A DNA stretch of 10,769 nucleotides from an uncultured Muribaculaceae bacterium (GTDB lineage: Bacteria > Bacteroidota > Bacteroidia > Bacteroidales > Muribaculaceae): the NCBI GenBank assembly GCA_934590135.1, contig CAKTOT010000082.1, positions 1-10,769 on the forward strand, given 5' to 3'. Of the stretch, positions 6,855 to 10,769 are shown in pieces. The stretch's first letter is position 1. Each line of letters opens with the position of its first letter. Made by a program: the position numbers and the translations under genes. The notes under the pieces were generated by a model. It was not told where the DNA came from and made no database searches. It worked only from the letters and a program-made list of their open reading frames with translations.

Positions 6855-8691
6855 AATGCAGCGAAGATGTTAGCATACTTGTTTCAAGGTGCTTGCGTGT
6901 CGGTGATATTGTACCGGTAAGGTATTTTTCGATGACGAGACTGCCGATGGGAACGCCGAAAGTGGCGCCGAATCCCGCATTTTCGACGTATACGCATACC
7001 GCAATTTTGGGATGGTCATAGGGGGCAAAGCCGATGAAGGCACTATGGTCTTTGCCATGTGGGTTTTGTGCCGTGCCGGTTTTTCCTGCCATTTCGATGC
7101 CGGGAATGGCTCCGCGACGGCATGTGCCTCCGGTGACGGCCATACGCATACCTTCGGCTACATCGCGGTAATATCGAGGCTCGATGGTGGGACGACGCAC
7201 GCGCAGCAGTTCTTTATCCATGACCGTATCGCTTATGGCTTTGACCACGTGCGGCGTTATGAACCATCCGCGGTTGGCGATAGTGGCGCAGAGATTGGCA
7301 ATTTGTATGGGAGTGGCGCCGATTTCGCCCTGACCGATGGATACTGAGATGATGGTATTGGCGCTCCAGTGTCCTTTGCCGTAAATTTTGTTATAGAAAC
7401 GATCGTTGGGAATGAATCCGCGGCTTTCGCCCGGGAGATCAACGCCGAGACGGTATCCGTAGCCCATGCTTACGAGGTGTTTTTTCCATACTTCAAAAGC
7501 ATTTGCCGCGTTTCCGTATTTGCTGCGGCGGTCAATCATAGCCTTGAAGCCATAGCAGAAGAAGGCGTTGCACGAAGTCTGCAGAGCCGGCTTCAGCGCC
7601 AAAGGACTTGCGTGGCTGTGACATCCGACGCGAAGTCTTCCGCTGACATATCCGTGATGACAGGGGTATAATGTGCCGGTGGTGATAATGCCTTCTTGGA
7701 GTAATATGAGGCCTTGAGTCGGCTTGAATGTCGAGCCGGGAGGGTAGGATGTCATCAGTGCGCGATCAAACAATGGGTGTGACGGGTCGCGCGTGAGGGC
7801 CTTGTAATTGGTGCCGCGATTACGTCCGACCAATAAAGAGGGATCGTATGTAGGTGTGGACACCATACATAGTATTTCGCCGGTCTCGGGCTCGATGGCA
7901 ACGACAGCACCGCGCTTGCCTACCATCAATGACTCGGCATATTGTTGCAATTGGATGTCGATGCTCAGTGTCAGGTCGTGACCCGAGACGGGGGCGACGT
8001 CATGTGCTCCGCCGTCATACTTGCCTTGGATGCGTCCGTGCGCATCGCGTATCAGTATTTCCACGCCTTTATTGCCGCGTAGATATCGTTCGTAGCTGCG
8101 CTCAACGCCGAGGTCTCCGGTATAGTCTCCGGCTGCATAGTACGGGTCATCGGCAATATCCTGCGCATTGACTTCGCGTATATTGCCCAAGATATTGGCT
8201 GCACTTACGGTGTTGTACTGGCGCAAGATACGCTTTTGGATGAATATGCCGGGAAATTTATATAGTTTTTCTTGCAGACGTCCGTAGTCTTGGGCGGACA
8301 GATGCGTCATTAGCACTTGGGGGGTGTAGGAAGAGTATCCCGGATTGAGGTGCCGATCGCGCATATCCTCGAAGCGCTTGCGTAGGGTTTCGATGGTGAT
8401 GTCAAGTGTATTGCAAAAGTCTATGGTGTCAAATGTTGTGACGTCTCGCGGCACCAGCATCACATCATAGGCCGGTTGATTGAACACTACTAATTGTCCG
8501 TTACGGTCGTAGATTAGACCGCGAGAGGGGTATACCGTCTTACGCAGAAAGGCGTTGGTGTCGGCTGATGCTTTGTAGCGGCTGTCGTTGATTTGCAAGT
8601 CGAAGAGCCTGAAAGCATATATGATTGCTATCAGGACCACGAATCCCCCTATGATATAGCGGCGTTTGGCGTAATCGTAGTTTTTTCTCAC
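6835..8691 (-). CDS. mrdA: Penicillin-binding protein 2, peptidoglycan D,D-transpeptidase
   Basis: This 618-residue class B PBP crosslinks peptidoglycan in the elongasome. It has a short cytoplasmic N-terminus and one membrane anchor at about 12-30. A pedestal/dimerisation domain begins near VYPSRGLIYDRNG (53-65) and runs through GVERSYERYLRG (195-206). The transpeptidase domain follows, with SxxK as Ser320-Thr-Phe-Lys323, SxN as Ser373-Cys-Asn375 and KTG as Lys537-Thr-Gly539. Between the first two motifs lie several Cys and His residues (Cys344, His345, His346, Cys357, His358, His360, plus Cys374 and Cys379), a possible metal site. The C-terminus ends in DKKK. It starts 30 bases after mreD and overlaps rodA, so all are probably on one transcript. 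The length is typical for Bacteroidetes PBP2. Confidence 0.97.
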   Translation of the reverse strand: MRKNYDYAKRRYIIGGFVVLIAIIYAFRLFDLQINDSRYKASADTNAFLRKTVYPSRGLIYDRNGQLVVFNQPAYDVMLVPRDVTTFDTIDFCNTLDITIETLRKRFEDMRDRHLNPGYSSYTPQVLMTHLSAQDYGRLQEKLYKFPGIFIQKRILRQYNTVSAANILGNIREVNAQDIADDPYYAAGDYTGDLGVERSYERYLRGNKGVEILIRDAHGRIQGKYDGGAHDVAPVSGHDLTLSIDIQLQQYAESLMVGKRGAVVAIEPETGEILCMVSTPTYDPSLLVGRNRGTNYKALTRDPSHPLFDRALMTSYPPGSTFKPTQGLILLQEGIITTGTLYPCHHGYVSGRLRVGCHSHASPLALKPALQTSCNAFFCYGFKAMIDRRSKYGNAANAFEVWKKHLVSMGYGYRLGVDLPGESRGFIPNDRFYNKIYGKGHWSANTIISVSIGQGEIGATPIQIANLCATIANRGWFITPHVVKAISDTVMDKELLRVRRPTIEPRYYRDVAEGMRMAVTGGTCRRGAIPGIEMAGKTGTAQNPHGKDHSAFIGFAPYDHPKIAVCVYVENAGFGATFGVPIGSLVIEKYLTGTISPTRKHLETSMLTSSLHYVDKKK

Positions 8692-8721
8692 GACGGCAAG
8701 GGTGTGGTGTTAGGGACTTCT

Positions 8722-9231
8722 TTACAATTTTGACTCGCGTCGGTGGGACAGGATGCTGTCTATGGCAAATATAACAATGAATGTGTAGGCTGTGCCTGTG
8801 GATATGCGCAGCATCAAGCGTCCGAAGTTGAAGAAGCTGAATGATTCGATGGTGTGTACCAACGCGCAGTATATCAGCGTCATGGTGACGGCATATTTGA
8901 GAAACGCTGTGTGTCCCATACTGCGTGACGATGGTACGGCGCCGGCAAGGTCTTCCTCTCGATTGACGTACAGATGAAAGACAGGTCGTTGGAGTGTGAC
9001 GGTTATGGTGCAGCATAGTGCATTGAGGCCCTGAGTGTTGGCAAAAATGTCTACCGCCAATCCCAGCATGAAGCCGATGGTGAGCCGTAGGTTGTCATTG
9101 AGCGTCACCGGTAGTGCGATAATGGAGTATATAAATACGCAGGCCATAGCGCATCCGCCGATAATCAGGTTGTTGAATATCAACGATTGGGTCAGTACCA
9201 GGAGTATGAATTGAATGGCTATGCGTATCAT
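8722..9231 (-). CDS. mreD: Rod shape-determining protein MreD
   Basis: This small inner-membrane protein of 169 residues has about five hydrophobic segments (roughly 3-20, 25-42, 48-65, 110-130, 138-160) and a basic tail (SHRRESKL). The stretch LTIGFMLGLAVDIFANTQGLNA (51-72) contains the GxxxDxF...GxNA pattern typical of MreD. MreD connects MreC, PBP2 and RodA in the elongation complex, and its biochemical role is not settled. The identification rests on this motif and on its position between mreC and mrdA, since the family is poorly conserved. The ATG at 9231 follows an in-frame stop closely and begins the first membrane segment, so the start is firm. Confidence 0.9.
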   Translation of the reverse strand: MIRIAIQFILLVLTQSLIFNNLIIGGCAMACVFIYSIIALPVTLNDNLRLTIGFMLGLAVDIFANTQGLNALCCTITVTLQRPVFHLYVNREEDLAGAVPSSRSMGHTAFLKYAVTMTLIYCALVHTIESFSFFNFGRLMLRISTGTAYTFIVIFAIDSILSHRRESKL

Positions 9232-9358
9232 TGTCTAATTTCTCGGGATGGTGTACCGTGTGGCGTGGCTGCTTTTTCGATGTCTATGCTTTGCCGTGTA
9301 TGTGTTGTTATATCGGGTTGTTTTGTACGCTTTAATTTTGTGCCGAGGTGCCGTATGA
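9232..9358 (-). other. mreC-mreD spacer
   Basis: This 127-base gap lies between two genes that are usually close together. It is A-rich on the transcribed strand and includes one copy of the strand-biased motif discussed in the findings (9341-9350, flanked by a second GTGCCG). A 65-codon frame ending at 9235 crosses it, but its composition is Lys/Thr/Asn/Arg-rich, low in complexity, and it overlaps the mreC end. I do not call a gene or a terminator here. Confidence 0.5.
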
Positions 9359-10207
9359 TTATTCTTCGGGGGTGTCAGCTTTTTCGAGTTGCTTGACTTC
9401 GGAGGCGTAGTCGTTGAGTACGACCTGAACATTGCCCAGACGAGCGAAGTCGCACAGTAGTCGGATGCGTAGTGTGAAAAAGTTTTCGTTGTGCGGAACT
9501 TTGTCGTCAGCTACTATGCCCACGGGGATGCCGGGAGGGAATACGGCCGAATATCCGCTGGTGACCACGGTGTCGCCGGCGTGGAATACAGTATGCCGAG
9601 GTAGCTCCTCGAGTAGTGCGTAAGCGGGGTCGTTGCCATCCCATACCAGCGAGCCGAAGCTTTCGTTGTGCTTAATCTTGCATGACAAGCGGAAGTTGGG
9701 ATTGAGCAATGATATTATTCGTGCGCTGTGCGGTCCCACCACGTTTACCACACCTACTACACCGTTTTGGTCAATGACGCCCATTTCTTCGCGTATGCCG
9801 TCGGCGGCGCCGCGGTTGATGGTGATGTAGTTGTGTAGGTGAATAATACTGTTGGAGATCACGTGCGCCACTACAAAGTGGTATCCGGCCAGCGAATCGG
9901 GCAGCTGTATCGTATCGGCCATGACCATTTCGGACAGCATCTGATTGCGCCGTTGCATTGCCAGCAGGTCTTCTTGTAGGCGTGCGTTGCGGCGGTTGAG
10001 TTCTTCGTTAGCTTGGCGCAGGTCAAAGTACGAAGATATGCTGTTGCCGGCTTCGTATACTGACGAGGATAGCGTCCCGGCAGAAGTCAACCACAGACTA
10101 TGCTGGTAGGGATTGGTATTGAACAATAGCAGGCAGCTCAACACCACATAGATGATGAAGAGCAGCCAGCGACTGTTGCGTATGAGAAATGATATTAATT
10201 GGCGCAC
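9359..10207 (-). CDS. mreC: Rod shape-determining protein MreC
   Basis: This 282-residue bitopic protein joins the cytoplasmic MreB scaffold to periplasmic synthases, and binds and activates PBP2 in other bacteria. A basic N-terminus leads into one membrane segment (about 13-30). A coiled coil covers about 62-98 (QANEELNRRNARLQEDLLAM), and the two-barrel MreC domain covers about 110-265, with NRGAADGIREEMGVI (131-145), GVVGVVNVVGPHSARIISLLNP (149-170) and the second-barrel stretch GDTVVTSGYSAVFPPGIPVGIV (211-232). The C-terminal tail is acidic. The predicted start is GTG at 10207, since no in-frame ATG lies between mreB and the membrane segment. This may lower its yield relative to MreB. The length agrees with other Bacteroidetes MreC proteins. 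Confidence 0.96.
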   Translation of the reverse strand: MRQLISFLIRNSRWLLFIIYVVLSCLLLFNTNPYQHSLWLTSAGTLSSSVYEAGNSISSYFDLRQANEELNRRNARLQEDLLAMQRRNQMLSEMVMADTIQLPDSLAGYHFVVAHVISNSIIHLHNYITINRGAADGIREEMGVIDQNGVVGVVNVVGPHSARIISLLNPNFRLSCKIKHNESFGSLVWDGNDPAYALLEELPRHTVFHAGDTVVTSGYSAVFPPGIPVGIVADDKVPHNENFFTLRIRLLCDFARLGNVQVVLNDYASEVKQLEKADTPEE

Positions 10208-10246
10208 TTGTGTATGAGTGCCGCGTGGTTCGAAAGGATGTGTTGG

Positions 10247-10276
10247 GGAGTGGACACGCCGAGGCGTGCATACTCC
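10247..10276 (-). promoter_or_regulatory. Two-part hairpin in the mreB-mreC spacer
   Basis: In the 96-base spacer, outer arms GGAGT/ACTCC (10247-10251 and 10272-10276) enclose a three-base internal loop on each side and an inner stem CACGC/GCGTG (10255-10259 and 10264-10268) with a four-base loop. The inner stem can instead be drawn as six pairs. That gives at least ten pairs within 30 bases. No T-run follows on the transcribed strand, so it is not a classical terminator. An attenuator or an mRNA processing or stability element between mreB and mreC is more likely. Confidence 0.45.
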
Positions 10277-10303
10277 TTATTATATTTTGTGTCCTTGCGG
10301 GCG

Positions 10304-10769
10304 TCAGCGGATTAGGAACGAGAATTTGTCGTAGTTTTTGAGAGCTATGCCCGTACCGCGAGCTACTGCTAACAGCGGGTCTTCGGCCACGTGGAATTGT
10401 ATGCCGATTTTGTCTGAAAGGCGTTTGTCAAGACCGCGAAGCAGTGCGCCGCCACCGGCCAGGTAGATGCCGTTGCGTACGATGTCGGCGTATAGCTCGG
10501 GCGGGGTGTTTTCCAGAGCCGCCAATATGGCCGTCTCGATTTTCGAGATGGACTTTTCGATGCAGTGGCATATTTCCTGATAGGATACGGGCACTTCCAT
10601 AGGCATGGACGTCATCCCGTGAGGGCCGTGTACGATGAAGTCCTCCGGCGGATTGTCCAGTTCGACGAGTGCCGAGCCGACGTTTTTCTTGATTTCTTCG
10701 GCTGTACGTTCGCCCACTTTGACGTTGTGTGCGCGTTTCATGTGGTTGACGATATCATCGGTGATGTCA
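10304..10769 (-). CDS. mreB: Rod shape-determining protein MreB, C-terminal part (5' end beyond the right edge)
   Basis: The last 154 codons of the actin-like scaffold MreB are present, and the frame is open through base 10769. The visible part starts in ITDDIVNHMKRAHNVKVGERTAEEIKK, the subdomain IIB region found in all MreB proteins. It continues through SKIETAILAALENTPPELYADIV and the nucleotide-binding segment GIYLAGGGALLRGLDKRL. It ends with VAEDPLLAVARGTGIAL and the short tail YDKFSFLIR. MreB polymerises under the membrane and steers the elongasome, whose other members are encoded just downstream. An internal ATG at 10741 is not the start, because the MreB homology continues upstream of it and the ATP-binding N-terminal half must lie outside the window. 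Confidence 0.97.
   Translation of the reverse strand, partial: DITDDIVNHMKRAHNVKVGERTAEEIKKNVGSALVELDNPPEDFIVHGPHGMTSMPMEVPVSYQEICHCIEKSISKIETAILAALENTPPELYADIVRNGIYLAGGGALLRGLDKRLSDKIGIQFHVAEDPLLAVARGTGIALKNYDKFSFLIR

Noticed and set aside
8764..8771. TATATTTG on the minus strand as a -7 box for mrdA
   Set aside because: It lies inside the mreD coding region, has no TTTG at the right upstream distance, and one match to a loose consensus is expected by chance.
9235..9432. 65-codon minus-strand frame across the mreC end and the mreC-mreD spacer
   Set aside because: Low-complexity Lys/Thr/Asn/Arg composition, overlap with the mreC 3' end in another frame, and no recognisable domain or signal.
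10208..10271. Short frame starting at ATG 10271 after an AAGGAG-like sequence
   Set aside because: The start lies inside the hairpin, the frame runs out of register into mreC, and Shine-Dalgarno sites are of little use in Bacteroidetes.

Overview
This window reads as chromosomal DNA of a member of the Bacteroidales, most likely of the Muribaculaceae type. The grounds are base composition near 50% G+C, a long Bacteroidetes-style RodA, a Wzi-family outer-membrane protein, little Shine-Dalgarno signal before start codons, and one Bacteroidetes-type -7 promoter box. The family-level assignment is inference. All ten genes lie on the minus strand, so transcription runs from right to left. No RNA gene, CRISPR array, mobile element, or spacer longer than about 160 bases is visible.

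Region 1 (about 10769 to 5379) is the cell-elongation operon, in the order mreB (5' end outside the window), mreC, mreD, mrdA (PBP2), rodA. It encodes the actin-like scaffold, its periplasmic and membrane connectors, the crosslinking transpeptidase and the SEDS glycan polymerase. mrdA and rodA overlap by 20 bases. The mreB-mreC spacer holds a compact hairpin, and mreC seems to start at GTG.

Region 2 (about 5229 to 3190) is a two-gene unit. It holds a Wzi-family beta-barrel protein, implicated in surface polysaccharide assembly, and a small lipocalin-like lipoprotein 12 bases downstream. A near-perfect Bacteroidetes -7 box sits only four bases before the wzi start codon, which suggests a leaderless or very short-leader transcript.

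Region 3 (about 3100 to 412) is a three-gene nonulosonic acid block. It holds a LegB-type sugar-nucleotide 4,6-dehydratase, a NeuD/PglD/LegH-type hexapeptide acetyltransferase (start overlapping the legB stop as ATGA) and a NeuB/LegI-type synthase. Together they point to legionaminic acid or a related 9-carbon sugar. The aminotransferase, the hydrolysing 2-epimerase and the CMP-transferase are not next to them, so the pathway must be split or the product differs. Region 4 (328 to the left edge) is the start of an ABC-F ATPase gene, a translation-associated family.

The window is mostly housekeeping wall synthesis followed by surface-glycan genes. I see no clearly undescribed system. The points most worth a second look are the split nonulosonate block, the four-base leader of wzi, a strand-biased short motif (GCCGAGGT), the mreB-mreC hairpin, and a cysteine-rich candidate metal site in PBP2.
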